Positions 8,673 through 18,196 of a stretch of DNA of 64,000 nucleotides are shown piece after piece. The position numbers and the translations under genes are program-made. Each line of letters opens with the position of its first letter. Position 1 is the first letter of the stretch. The stretch is taken from assembly GCA_012522475.1 (NCBI GenBank), contig JAAYKH010000043.1:1-64000 (forward strand), read 5' to 3'. The notes beneath the pieces are model-generated. The model was given only the letters and a program-made list of their open reading frames with translations. It was not told the DNA's origin and ran no database searches. The DNA comes from Chloroflexota bacterium. GTDB taxonomy: Bacteria; Chloroflexota; Anaerolineae; Anaerolineales; Anaerolineaceae.

Positions 8673-9248
8673 ATGGCAGGAAGCAGTATTGAATTGATGT
8701 CCAATAAAATTAATTATATGACGGATGAAAAAAGAATCATCAAAGCTGCAAGGCAGGACCCCAAGGCGTTTGGAGAATTGTACAAACTGTATGTTGAACA
8801 GGTTTTTCGATATCTCTTCAGCCGGATCGGGGATGTGCAAGAAGCTGAAGATGTTACGGCTCAGACATTTCTTGCGGCTTTCGAATCCTTTGATAAATTC
8901 CGACAGGATGGGCACTTTGTTTCCTGGTTGTTTGGAATTGCGCGTCATAAAGCAATGGATTATTTCCGCCGACGAGACGATTTATCGCCTATGGATGAGA
9001 CCAGCCAGGTCCCTGTTGAAGACAATACTTTAGCCAGGGTGATAAAAGCAGAACAAGAAGAAGCGTTGTCACAGCTTATCCAGACTTTACCTGAAGAAGA
9101 CCGCGAATTGCTCCGTTTACGTTTCTTGGCCGAAATGAGCTTTCCGGAAATTGCCCGTTTCCTGCATCGTAATGAAGACGCTGTTAAAAAAATGACATAC
9201 CGGTTACTGGCACGGTTGCACAGCCAGTTGGAGGTTTTAAATGAATGA
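8673..9248 (+). CDS. RNA polymerase ECF-type sigma factor (191 aa)
   Basis: Region 2 is recognised by KLYVEQVFRYLFSRIGD, EAEDVTAQTFLAAFES and the FVSWLFGIARHKAMDYFRRR block that binds the -10 element. Region 4 is the C-terminal helix-turn-helix (LPEEDRELLRLRFLAEMSFPEIARFLHRN). This is the layout and length of an extracytoplasmic-function sigma factor. I use ATG 8673 because it has an ideal AGAGGAG ribosome-binding site 6 nt upstream; the track start at 8646 lies before that site. The next gene starts 8 bp before this one ends, so the two are translationally coupled. Target promoters are not identifiable here. Confidence 0.92.
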   Translation: MAGSSIELMSNKINYMTDEKRIIKAARQDPKAFGELYKLYVEQVFRYLFSRIGDVQEAEDVTAQTFLAAFESFDKFRQDGHFVSWLFGIARHKAMDYFRRRDDLSPMDETSQVPVEDNTLARVIKAEQEEALSQLIQTLPEEDRELLRLRFLAEMSFPEIARFLHRNEDAVKKMTYRLLARLHSQLEVLNE

Positions 9249-11493
9249 AAAGTATGCCACCCCTCAGTTTGAAGCGCGTATTCGTAAGTCCTTTGGTGTA
9301 CCTGAGGTTCGCCCCGAATTTGTTGATGAGGTCTATGATCTTTTGATGCTGCAAGCGGTGGAAAAATCTAAAAAACCTCAATTTTTTTTAGGCCTGCGCC
9401 CGGCATGGATTGTTACTTTCGCGATGCTTGTCCTGATGATCCTCGGCACGTTGATGATTGGCCCACAACGCATCTACGCGGCGGTACTGCAGCTTTTTGG
9501 ATATATCCCCGGCGTGGGGATCGTGGATGTGAACGTGCCGATCCGCGTACTGGCGGAGCCGGTCAGCCTCACCCGCGATGGGGTTAAAGTATCTGTAAAC
9601 CAGGTCGTTCTGACTGAGACCGAAACGCGCTTAGATTTTGGCGTCTCTGGTGTTCCACTTTCTGCCTACCCACAGGTGGGAGCCACATCAGGGTGTATCG
9701 AGCGAGAATATCTGCGTTTGCCGGATGGCACGAGAATTGATGTGAACGCCCCCATACCGGCCAATGTGAATGAAGCCACATTTGTTCTGCCCTGTATATT
9801 CAACACTCTTCCAGGCACGGTTCCTGTTGCGTGGGAACTGCCAATACATTTTGTCCCAGCTCCGTCAGACCTCGTAATTCTGCCTGTCTTAGATGTGACT
9901 CCTTCATATGTACCAACAGGCCAAAAACCTGGTCTGGATATTGATACAACTTCAACGACAACCTTGAACGAATCAACGCAGGTTAACATTTCAATTGATA
10001 AAATCATCGAAACTGAGGAAGGCTATATCCTGCTGGGATATGTACGTCCTGACATTCCAGAAGGAAGCTGGCTGCAAATCACCGGTCCTGCAATAATTAA
10101 GGATGCGAACGGTAAAAACGTGAATTACACTTTCCCCAATGATGTTCAGCCACTCGATGACACCAGTCTTGGTCAAGGCGGTTATGCATGGGTAATGCAA
10201 ATCGATGGCGCTGGTGTTAAGTTTCCCATAACGATCAGCTTTTCCGGGGTAATTATTTCGCAGGTCGACTCTGAAGCATTTGCTAGAACCACAGTTAATG
10301 TGGGCTTGAACCCGCAACCTGAACAAATTTGGGAAGTTAATCAGGATGTTCAAATTGCCGGAAATACAATTCAATTGATATCTTTAACAGCCTGGGCAGA
10401 TGGGTATTCCTTCCGCATTGATCCGGGGAAGAATTTGAGTGGTGTTAGCGTTCAAATCGAAGGGTATCAAGCAATTGGCGGTGGAGGCGGCGAAGGTACA
10501 ACTAACGGAAAGGTGTTTACTACAAGCCTCAGTTATAGTAATTTACCAAAAGGTGATTTGACGATTCTATTCTCCAATCCGCGTTTAGCCAGCCCTACTG
10601 CCATCTGGCAGGCGGTATGGCAGCCGGAGACCGTACAACAATTTTCATCAATCGACGTATCTTCAACAGTCTGCTTGAATGCTGAATCATTCCAAAAACT
10701 AAGCCCAATACCAGCGGGGCTGACTGGCAAAGTCGTGTTAACCCAACTGAACCCTCAACTTCAAATCATCTTAGCTGGGATGGGTGGCAGCCCATTAGAA
10801 GTGCTTGTTACAGGTAATGGCCAGGCGGCTCTCACGCAAGATGGCAACCGCCTGGCATATACGACCGATGCAGGCATCAGAATCCAGAATCTATCGAGTG
10901 GAGAGTTCGCTGAGATAGCTGGCGTTTTTGGACGAGACCTTCATTGGTCACCCGATGGAAGCCAGCTCGCTTATGTGAACTCGGGTGATTTGTATGGCGT
11001 GTTCTTGATCAATAGTGATGATAAGCATCCAAGGCAACTTTCCAACCTGGGATATGAATCAATTGCGGGTTGGTCACCCGATGGATTCGTTCTTTATTAT
11101 GCAATTCCTGATTCAACCGGAAATGGCTTCTTGCTGCGATCGGTTGATGTAGATACTGGAAACACTCATGATCTGTTCGTGCTGGAAAACTCTTCCCGCA
11201 AAGCACCGATGTCGGCTGTGTCGCCAGATGGAAAGTGGATTGCTTATCGAGCCAGCGACAATAGCAGTCTGTTTATCAAAGGAATGGATGGAAGCCCGGC
11301 ACAATTGTTGCTGGACAACCCGGCTAATGCAATCAACGGCATTGCTTGGGATAAAAAAAGTCTCTTGCTCGGTGTGAGCTTGATCACCCCTGAATACCCT
11401 GATGGTGAGATCATCTTGATAGCACCTGATAGTTGCGAAACCTATCGTCTTCCCGGTTTGAGCGGCGAATTGGATGGAGTATTCATGCCATAA
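9241..11493 (+). CDS. Sigma-operon membrane protein with DUF4179-like region and C-terminal TolB-like propeller (750 aa)
   Basis: The N-terminal ~50 residues are charged and cytosolic, followed by one membrane helix (about 54-76) and a long extracytoplasmic part. The region after the helix resembles the DUF4179-type extracellular domain found in proteins encoded beside ECF sigma factors. The C-terminal ~220 residues contain repeated 'W/VSPDG..LAY' blades (HWSPDGSQLAYV, GWSPDGFVLYYA, AVSPDGKWIAYRA) of a TolB/WD40-like beta-propeller. Position and overlap with the sigma gene suggest an anti-sigma factor that senses an external ligand or stress through the propeller (inference; no ZAS zinc motif is visible in the cytosolic part). 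Lysine- and threonine-rich linkers separate the domains. Confidence 0.7.
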   Translation: MNEKYATPQFEARIRKSFGVPEVRPEFVDEVYDLLMLQAVEKSKKPQFFLGLRPAWIVTFAMLVLMILGTLMIGPQRIYAAVLQLFGYIPGVGIVDVNVPIRVLAEPVSLTRDGVKVSVNQVVLTETETRLDFGVSGVPLSAYPQVGATSGCIEREYLRLPDGTRIDVNAPIPANVNEATFVLPCIFNTLPGTVPVAWELPIHFVPAPSDLVILPVLDVTPSYVPTGQKPGLDIDTTSTTTLNESTQVNISIDKIIETEEGYILLGYVRPDIPEGSWLQITGPAIIKDANGKNVNYTFPNDVQPLDDTSLGQGGYAWVMQIDGAGVKFPITISFSGVIISQVDSEAFARTTVNVGLNPQPEQIWEVNQDVQIAGNTIQLISLTAWADGYSFRIDPGKNLSGVSVQIEGYQAIGGGGGEGTTNGKVFTTSLSYSNLPKGDLTILFSNPRLASPTAIWQAVWQPETVQQFSSIDVSSTVCLNAESFQKLSPIPAGLTGKVVLTQLNPQLQIILAGMGGSPLEVLVTGNGQAALTQDGNRLAYTTDAGIRIQNLSSGEFAEIAGVFGRDLHWSPDGSQLAYVNSGDLYGVFLINSDDKHPRQLSNLGYESIAGWSPDGFVLYYAIPDSTGNGFLLRSVDVDTGNTHDLFVLENSSRKAPMSAVSPDGKWIAYRASDNSSLFIKGMDGSPAQLLLDNPANAINGIAWDKKSLLLGVSLITPEYPDGEIILIAPDSCETYRLPGLSGELDGVFMP

Positions 11494-11526
11494 ACCGCAA
11501 CAGGCAAGTGGTTAACGTGAAAAAAA

Positions 11527-11551
11527 GAGGGTGGCTAAGGCAACCCTCCTT
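11527..11551 (+). terminator. Weak hairpin between the sigma-operon membrane protein and the lipoprotein
   Basis: GAGGGTGGC/GCAACCCTC can pair around a TAAG loop with one G-T pair and is followed by only a few T. It may attenuate rather than stop transcription into the next gene. Confidence 0.3.
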
Positions 11552-11573
11552 TCACCACCCAATGAGGAATATT

Positions 11574-12632
11574 ATGCAATTTCGGTTCCCCAGTTTTTTT
11601 ATGTGGTTAAGTGTCGTAGCTATCCTTTCAGGGTGTATGTCTACAGTTGATATAAAACCCCAAACCACTGCGACGCAAACCACTGCCATACCATTTTCAA
11701 CAGCGACCACGCAACCGACAACGGTGACACCCCTTCCATCACCAACGGTTACATCTGCACCGCTGTTCACGCAAATGCCTCTGGTTCAGAAAAGCGGGTT
11801 CGTTTTTATGGGCGAAACCATCCCGGACGGAACGAATCTTCAACCTGGACATAGCTTTCAAAAGACATGGACCATTAAAAACAATGGTTCGAGCACCTGG
11901 GATAAAAGCCTTGAATTGGTAAAGACGGCCTCCGATCCAGATAACGAATCACTTGGCAGTCCGGAGTATATTCCGCTGGCTCAAGAATTAAAACCTGGGG
12001 AGATAATCGAAATCAAGGTCGACCTGGTTGCTCCCCAACAAGACGGCCACTATACAGTTTTTTATGAACTTCGGGATGGAGTTGGCTTAACCATACTTAA
12101 TAGCCAAATTTGGGTAACAATTACCGTCGGAAACGTTCCAGTATCTGGCGCATATGGAGTAAGCGCACAACTTTTATCTGCCTATATGGATTATTCAGAA
12201 TTTAAAGTAGATTTTTGTATGCAGCTTCCTGATGAACGTCAATGGTACCCCGAGAAGGTGTTACTTCTGGTTAACCACCAACAATACGCGCCTGTTGCCA
12301 GCCGAATTGATCCAGTTGGTGCGACGACTGCAAACAAATGTTTCAGTTTTAGTTTTCCAGTTTCGATTGTTTCAGGAACAACGTATCAATTATCAATTGG
12401 AAAAGTGGAACTACCACCACAGGTCCATCAAGCGGAAAACTGTGCCCTGGCACAAACAATATTACGGACGGCTTACCCCGGATTAGATTTTAACTGCGCT
12501 GGACCTGGTTTTTGGTATACCCACCTGGTTTTACCAGCGGGTATGACAGAAGAACAGGCAGATCAATTGATTCTTGATGCGATGTCTAGCTCGATTTATG
12601 GGCCGTGGATATTAAACGGGGCTGCGCCCTGA
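11574..12632 (+). CDS. Lipoprotein with NBR1-like Ig domain
   Basis: The protein starts MQFRFPSFFMWLSVV and has a lipobox (LSGC), so it is exported and lipidated. A Thr-rich linker leads to an Ig-like domain of the type first named in NBR1 (PF16158): GETIPDGTNLQPGHSFQKTW, NNGSSTWD and the LKPGEIIEIKVDL strand are characteristic. The remaining ~170 residues contain four cysteines and no family I can name. ATG 11574 is preferred because GAGGAAT lies 6 nt upstream; the track's 11433 start overlaps the previous gene by 60 bp and 11562 is an alternative. It is the third gene of the sigma-factor cluster, so it may belong to the same envelope response. Confidence 0.75.
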   Translation: MQFRFPSFFMWLSVVAILSGCMSTVDIKPQTTATQTTAIPFSTATTQPTTVTPLPSPTVTSAPLFTQMPLVQKSGFVFMGETIPDGTNLQPGHSFQKTWTIKNNGSSTWDKSLELVKTASDPDNESLGSPEYIPLAQELKPGEIIEIKVDLVAPQQDGHYTVFYELRDGVGLTILNSQIWVTITVGNVPVSGAYGVSAQLLSAYMDYSEFKVDFCMQLPDERQWYPEKVLLLVNHQQYAPVASRIDPVGATTANKCFSFSFPVSIVSGTTYQLSIGKVELPPQVHQAENCALAQTILRTAYPGLDFNCAGPGFWYTHLVLPAGMTEEQADQLILDAMSSSIYGPWILNGAAP

Positions 12633-12670
12633 TTTAATCTACCTTTATTCTTGAACACTCTGAAAAACGA

Positions 12671-12701
12671 GAAAACCATCCGGCAAATGCCGAAGGTTTT
12701 C
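12671..12701 (+). terminator. Terminator-like hairpin after the NBR1-Ig lipoprotein
   Basis: GAAAACC/GGTTTTC forms the outer stem and CGGCA/TGCCG the inner stem around a short loop. There is no long T-tract after it, so it is a stable 3' end rather than a textbook intrinsic terminator. The remainder of 12702-12892 holds only AT-rich sequence and the murI promoter. Confidence 0.5.
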
Positions 12702-12892
12702 AGTGCCCCCTGAGATCAATGATTTTTTAATATCATGAGGGTTAAACGAAATCTTTATTCTGCGACTGGCGGGCTAAACCAGTTATTCAACCTTTTTAAA
12801 GGTTGATCGTTGGTTCACTTCAAATTCATTTGCACATTGATGCTATTGAATGTTTGCCCAATGCCAATCGGCCTCGTGATACAATTGACGCC

Positions 12893-13726
12893 ATGCAAAT
12901 GGCTGTGATGTCTAATAAGCCTATCGGCATCTTCGATTCAGGGGTGGGTGGATTATCAGTGCTGCGCGCCATGCGCACATTGCTCCCCACTGAGGACATG
13001 CTCTACCTGGCAGACCAGGCGCATATCCCTTATGGCCCACGCCAAAAAGCGGATATCCGCGCCTTTGCCCACGGCATCACCGAGTACTTGTTAGCCCAGG
13101 GTGCTAAGTTGATTGTGGTGGCCTGCAATACCGCCTCCGCTGCGGCACTGCACGACCTGCGGGCACATTTTCCTGAAACACCCTTTGTGGGCATGGAACC
13201 GGCGCTTAAACCCGCTGCCGCGCTGACGAAAACCGGGCGGGTGGGCGTGCTGGCGACACCCACCACCTTTGCCGGTGATATGTATACTTCGCTGGTGGAC
13301 CGCTTTGCACAGGGTATTCAAATCTATCAAAACACCTGCCCCGGGCTGGTAGAGCAGATTGAACGGGGCGAGTTGGATACGCCCGTCACCCGGGCGATTT
13401 TGGAGGCAGCGCTGCACCCCATGCTGGCAGAAGCTGTTGATACTGTCGTGTTGGGTTGTACCCATTACCCCTTTGTGATCCCGCTGATACAAGAGATCAC
13501 CGGACCTGATGTGCACACCATTGACCCTGCACCGGCAATTGCCCGTCAAACCCGGCGCTTGCTGGAAGAACGTGGCTGGCTCAACGCGAAACAACCTTCG
13601 GGGGAAATTACGTTCTTCACCAGCGGCGCGGTAGCGACGCTAGCTGTTATGCTGCCGGCCCTGCTGGGAGAAATTGGAATTGTTCAGCAGTTATGTTGGG
13701 TAAAGTCTAAGCTGCAAACTGGATAA
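12893..13726 (+). CDS. murI: Glutamate racemase (277 aa)
   Basis: Converts L-glutamate to D-glutamate for peptidoglycan. The family motifs are complete: PIGIFDSGVGGLSVL near the N-terminus, the first catalytic cysteine Cys78 in VVACNTASA and the second, Cys189, in VVLGCTHYPF. Length is normal. I start at ATG 12893 because a TACAAT box lies 7 nt upstream, the alignable family N-terminus begins here, and the extra 30 residues of the track start (12803) look like non-coding sequence. No Shine-Dalgarno sequence is present, so the mRNA may be leaderless; alternative in-frame ATG at 12908. It stands alone, convergent with the subtilase gene. Confidence 0.93.
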   Translation: MQMAVMSNKPIGIFDSGVGGLSVLRAMRTLLPTEDMLYLADQAHIPYGPRQKADIRAFAHGITEYLLAQGAKLIVVACNTASAAALHDLRAHFPETPFVGMEPALKPAAALTKTGRVGVLATPTTFAGDMYTSLVDRFAQGIQIYQNTCPGLVEQIERGELDTPVTRAILEAALHPMLAEAVDTVVLGCTHYPFVIPLIQEITGPDVHTIDPAPAIARQTRRLLEERGWLNAKQPSGEITFFTSGAVATLAVMLPALLGEIGIVQQLCWVKSKLQTG

Positions 13727-13862
13727 TGGGTTTAATTGGCCCTGGCAAGGAGTGACCCCATCGCAGCACCCGAACGGGAAGGGGTACGCATCTCAATTAT
13801 TCTCAAGCAAAGCCGCTCTTGAACCATGCTGGCAAAGGTCCCTGATGAATGCCAGGGCAAGC

Positions 13863-16133
13863 TCAATGGAAAAAGAGTGGGAAGATATATTGATAGCTGA
13901 ATGATGGCTTTTGTGCTTCAGTATAATAGATTGCCAGTGCAAAGTCCTGGTCCAGGTCACCCCCAAAATTCGGCACACCATCGCCGCTGATGTTGGCAGC
14001 GGTGACCGTTAAGGTATAGGTGCCCTCTGGAAGCGATTCCAAAAAGAGGCCCTCGGTGTTGTTTTTTGTGTCCGGCGTCCCGCCGGGTATGGAAAGACCC
14101 TCCGCGTTAAAACGATTACCATAGTAAACCTGACCGTCAATTTCAAGCGACAGATCCAGATCGTTAACCCAGGCCTGAGTCGCCCCTCCCAGACCGTGCC
14201 CGGGCGCGTCTGTCCAGGTCAGCATGGCGCGTAAGAATTGAACAGGGGCTTCAAAGGTGAGCTTTGTTGACCACGTCTGCCCTGATGCATTGAAGATGTG
14301 TGCCTGGTCATAATAAAATACCATGCCCGGAGGGTTCAGCACCGCGTCGAGGTTCAGGCGACCCCAGCCCTGTTTCGAATCGAAGGGGTGACTCAATACC
14401 TTGCCATTTGCGTCCAGGTGCCCGGCCAGGCTGTGTGCTACGGGCAGGAAAGCGGCTTTAACCAGCGCGGGGCTGGGATCAACCCCAAATTTCCCTCGGT
14501 ACTGCTCGAAAAATAATGCAATCGCGCCGCTGACGTGGGGGGCAGCCATGCTGGTGCCGCACTTGGTTCCATAATCAGAATTTGGCAGACTCGAATCTAC
14601 ATAGCAACCCGGCGCGACCAACAAAGGCAGGTTGCGCCCATCCAAAGCCGGGCCATGGGCGGTGTTGGCTGAGAGGTTGTTGATATTCAGGTTCTGATTG
14701 CCAGCACCATCCTGCATGATCGTGGAACCCACGCTGAAGACGTTTTTGGCCTCATCCGGTGTTCCCTGGGTGGAGGTCTTGCCATACCCGTTCATGATTG
14801 AAAGTACATAGGTCAGGGGCTGGTTACCCGGTTCATCCGGATCAGCATCGCGCACACCGACATCCACCAGGCGGGTGTCAGCATCGTAGCCGCGGGGCGT
14901 TCCTGCAACACCCCAGCTATTGTTGGAGATAACGGCGCCATTTTGATAGGATTGGGTCATCAGGGTTAACATCCCACCTGAATGGGTGTATGTGGGCGAA
15001 AAGAGTTGTTCCACCAGGCTGGCACCCGGGGCCGTTCCCAGACTGCGTAGAAAGCCAGCGCTGTCAACCTCACCGGAGGAGCCATCACCGCCCATAATGC
15101 CCGCAGTGTGGGTGCCGTGGTCGCTGAAAACATCATTCCCACAGGTGGAACCGCTGCAGCTTATCATGCGATTTAACAGGTCGGGATGACTTTGATCGAT
15201 TCCATTATCCACATTAGCCATCACCACCCCCTGTCCGGAAAGGCCCATCTGCCCCAGCCAGCTGAGGTAGCCCGGGAAGGCCTGGTTGATGTGATTAATA
15301 TTGCCAGCATTGACTTGGTCGCTCAGCTCGCCCCGTTCACCACCATCAGTGGGCACAGGCTGGACAGTATACACGCCCGGCAGCACTGCCACCGCAGGCA
15401 GGCGGTCCGTAGGCAGGGTGCAGGTGATCAGGTCAAAAACCGGGTCCAGCCCGGATTGTGAGCTAATTTGTGTTCCGCCCAAACCTTCAATAGCCTGCAA
15501 GGTTTCATCTAATCCCGCCCGGGGGTAGAGCAGGATGCGCACCTGGATGGGTTCAATCGCCTGGGTGCGAAAAACTGGCGAGAGGGCATAGGCAGGCAAG
15601 AAGTCTCCTGTCCAGCGGACAAAATCCCCACGGGTTTTCCCAGTGAGCATGTCCGGATCGCCCCACACCACGTAAGTGAAAGGGTGGATATATAGAACAA
15701 CCTCCAGCCCGGCTGCCTCGAGTTCCGCCAACCACTCGTCCTTGGTGGGCCCCAGGAATTGCACCAAGTGCAGGCCGGGTTCGTTGGGATGGCTTAGGGC
15801 TTGCCATTCCAGGTTGGACCGGGGTGGGGAGAGCAGTGGGTCAAAGGTCTCGCCGCCCAGGGTCAGCAGATAGGGATTGGGATAAACAAGGGCTGGCACA
15901 CCAGATTGCTGAAGCGCATCCAATTCTTCAGCAGACATCACCACCCAGATGAAGGCACCGTAATCGATCACAATTTCGCCGAGAACTCCCAGCGCGCGCG
16001 ACCCAACACTCTTTGTTTCAATCGGGATGCGCACACCTACTATGGGCACCTGGGCTTCAGCCTGTGGGGGCAGGGGCGCCATAAGGAGGATTAACAGCGC
16101 TGAAACGAACAACTGAAGGATCCTGCGGGCCAT
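13863..16133 (-). CDS. Secreted S8 family serine protease (subtilase, 756 aa)
   Basis: Signal peptide (MARRILQLFVSALLILLMA, likely cut after AEA near residue 27), a long N-terminal extension (about 30-290), then the subtilisin domain with Asp309 (VDNGIDQSHPDL), His339 (DHGTHTAG), the oxyanion Asn (SNNSWG, about 405) and Ser528 (GTSMAAPHVSG). The last ~150 residues are a beta-rich domain of the type found after the catalytic domain in large secreted subtilases, including the DLDLSLEIDG element. The catalytic triad is intact, so an active extracellular protease is expected; the N-terminal extension probably acts as an inhibitor-type propeptide. It lies 48 bp downstream of the ABC-F gene on the same strand, with no clear ribosome-binding site. 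Confidence 0.9.
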   Translation of the reverse strand: MARRILQLFVSALLILLMAPLPPQAEAQVPIVGVRIPIETKSVGSRALGVLGEIVIDYGAFIWVVMSAEELDALQQSGVPALVYPNPYLLTLGGETFDPLLSPPRSNLEWQALSHPNEPGLHLVQFLGPTKDEWLAELEAAGLEVVLYIHPFTYVVWGDPDMLTGKTRGDFVRWTGDFLPAYALSPVFRTQAIEPIQVRILLYPRAGLDETLQAIEGLGGTQISSQSGLDPVFDLITCTLPTDRLPAVAVLPGVYTVQPVPTDGGERGELSDQVNAGNINHINQAFPGYLSWLGQMGLSGQGVVMANVDNGIDQSHPDLLNRMISCSGSTCGNDVFSDHGTHTAGIMGGDGSSGEVDSAGFLRSLGTAPGASLVEQLFSPTYTHSGGMLTLMTQSYQNGAVISNNSWGVAGTPRGYDADTRLVDVGVRDADPDEPGNQPLTYVLSIMNGYGKTSTQGTPDEAKNVFSVGSTIMQDGAGNQNLNINNLSANTAHGPALDGRNLPLLVAPGCYVDSSLPNSDYGTKCGTSMAAPHVSGAIALFFEQYRGKFGVDPSPALVKAAFLPVAHSLAGHLDANGKVLSHPFDSKQGWGRLNLDAVLNPPGMVFYYDQAHIFNASGQTWSTKLTFEAPVQFLRAMLTWTDAPGHGLGGATQAWVNDLDLSLEIDGQVYYGNRFNAEGLSIPGGTPDTKNNTEGLFLESLPEGTYTLTVTAANISGDGVPNFGGDLDQDFALAIYYTEAQKPSFSYQYIFPLFFH

Positions 16134-16181
16134 AAAAACTCTGAATACTTATCGGTAATTGGTATGAAACAATAATATAGA

Positions 16182-18107
16182 TTAAATTTTTTCTTCCAGG
16201 GCAGCCCATTCTGCCAGCAGGCTTTCAATCGAGTGCTGAATGCTCACATACTGCTCGCCCAGGTGGTGGACTTCGGTCGGGTCGGTGGGTGGTGTTTCCA
16301 GGGATTTGGCCAGCCGGATTTGTTCGCTCTCCAGTGCGTGAAGCTGGGTTTCAATTTCTGCAATCCGTGTCTGGATTTGCTTACGCTCAAACTTCGAAAG
16401 TGCCCGGGCTTGCTTTGGGTCGGCTGCCGATGAAACTAGGCGTTGGCGTTTGGCTGTTTCAATTGGAACGGCCTGTGTATTGCGCTCCTGCAGTTTTAGC
16501 TTGTAGGCTTTGTACTGTGTGTAGGACCCTTTAAACACATGCAGGGTTTGCTCTTGTGGATCAACCTCCCAAATTTGTGTTGCCAATGAATCGATCAGGT
16601 AGCGGTCATGTGAAACCAGCATGATCGTGCCCGGAAAGTTTGACAACACCGATTCAAGCACCTCTTGCGTCGGTAAATCGAGGTGATTGGTGGGCTCATC
16701 CAGCATTAAAAGGTTGGCATCAGAAAGCGAGAGTTTGGCCAATGCCAGCCGGCCGCGCTCTCCACCAGAAAGGGTACTCACCTTACGGAAGACATCGTCA
16801 CCGGTAAACAGAAAGCGAGCCAGATAATTTCTCGTCTCGGCGGGGAGGAAATTCGGTGCCAGGGCTTCAATTTCCTGCATCAGAGTCTGATGAGGATCCA
16901 GACCTTCATGGGCCTGGGCAAAATAACCGATGACCAGGCTGGCGCCCAGTTGAACCTTGCCAGAATAGGGTGGCGTCTTTTCCAGGATAGTTTTAAGGAA
17001 AGTGGTCTTGCCTGCGCCGTTGGGTCCGAGGATGGCGGCGCACTCCCGGCGCTGAAAGATGAGGTCCGGGCAATCAAACAGGGGTTGACCCTCATTGTGG
17101 TAACCGACCTGCAGATGATAGGTGCGTAGGACCAGGTCGCCGGAACGCCCCTGTGTTTTGAGGTTTATGTGCATACGCCGTGGCTCTTTGGGCGGTGGTG
17201 CCAATCGAGCGTCTTCTAACAAACGCTCCAGACGCCGTAGACGGCCCTTGGCCTGGTTGGTGTTCTGCCCGGCGATATTGCGCCGGATGAATTCCTGCTC
17301 TTTTTCAATGAAGGCCGTTTGTGCTTCGTATTCCGCCAGGCGCCGGGTGTAGCGGTCTTCTCGCTGCGTCAGATAGGCCGAGTAGTTGCCGTTATAAACC
17401 TCCAAAGCGGGTGTCATCTCCCAGATGGTATTGGCCACCTGGTCTAAAAAGTAGCGATCATGAGATACCACCACCAATGCACCTTCCCAATCTTTTAAAA
17501 AGGATTCCAGCCATTCCACTGCCTGGATATCGAGGTGATTGGTGGGCTCATCCAGCAGCATCACATCCGGATTTTTCAATAGAACCGTGGCCAGCAGCGC
17601 TCGCGTGCGCTGACCACCTGAAAGTTGAGCTAAGGGTCGCTGGTAATCGCGTTCGTCAAAGCCCAGCCCGGAGAGGACCTGCTTGATCTGCACTTCGTAG
17701 GTATAGCCGCCGCGCTGTTCGAAGGCTTGTTCCAGGCCCCCATACCGGGCCAGCGCCTCTTCAGCTTGCTCAGGGTCAGACATCGCGGCCATACAGGTTT
17801 CTAATTCGGCTTGCATGGCGAGGATTTCATCAAATACTGTCAGACAATGCGTCCAGAGCGTGCCCTCCTTAACCAGGGTTGGCGCCTGGGGTAGGTAACC
17901 AATTACCAGGTCCTTAGCATACTGAACAGAGCCCGCGTTGGAGAAATCTTCCCCGATCAGGATGCGTAAAAGCGTGGTTTTGCCAACGCCATTCGCGCCC
18001 ACGATGGCAATGCGCGCGCCGTGGGGAATGAAAAGCGAAATCCCATCAAAAATATCATCAGGGCCAAAAGACTTGGCCAGATCAGAGGCGACAATTAATG
18101 ACATATC
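16182..18107 (-). CDS. ABC-F family ATPase with C-terminal coiled coil (641 aa)
   Basis: Two ABC ATPase domains in one chain and no membrane segments. Domain 1 has GANGVGKTT, LSGGQ and LDEPTNHLD; domain 2 has GPNGAGKTT, LSGGE and LDEPTNHLD. Between them lies the charged ABC-F interdomain linker (EYEAQTAFIEKEQEFIRRN), and the final ~90 residues form a coiled coil as in Uup/YheS-type members. Such proteins act on the ribosome, in translation control or antibiotic protection, rather than in transport. I set the start at ATG 18107 (MSLIVASD), because TATACT lies 7 nt upstream and the track's additional nine residues are not conserved-looking. Specific role within ABC-F cannot be assigned. Confidence 0.9.
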   Translation of the reverse strand, partial: DMSLIVASDLAKSFGPDDIFDGISLFIPHGARIAIVGANGVGKTTLLRILIGEDFSNAGSVQYAKDLVIGYLPQAPTLVKEGTLWTHCLTVFDEILAMQAELETCMAAMSDPEQAEEALARYGGLEQAFEQRGGYTYEVQIKQVLSGLGFDERDYQRPLAQLSGGQRTRALLATVLLKNPDVMLLDEPTNHLDIQAVEWLESFLKDWEGALVVVSHDRYFLDQVANTIWEMTPALEVYNGNYSAYLTQREDRYTRRLAEYEAQTAFIEKEQEFIRRNIAGQNTNQAKGRLRRLERLLEDARLAPPPKEPRRMHINLKTQGRSGDLVLRTYHLQVGYHNEGQPLFDCPDLIFQRRECAAILGPNGAGKTTFLKTILEKTPPYSGKVQLGASLVIGYFAQAHEGLDPHQTLMQEIEALAPNFLPAETRNYLARFLFTGDDVFRKVSTLSGGERGRLALAKLSLSDANLLMLDEPTNHLDLPTQEVLESVLSNFPGTIMLVSHDRYLIDSLATQIWEVDPQEQTLHVFKGSYTQYKAYKLKLQERNTQAVPIETAKRQRLVSSAADPKQARALSKFERKQIQTRIAEIETQLHALESEQIRLAKSLETPPTDPTEVHHLGEQYVSIQHSIESLLAEWAALEEKI

Positions 18108-18196
18108 TGAAAGTATACCATTTTGAACTATCAACCAACCAGAAACCAGGGGCTGGTTATGTACCCCGGCTAGCTTAGCATGGTAGAATTTCTGCT

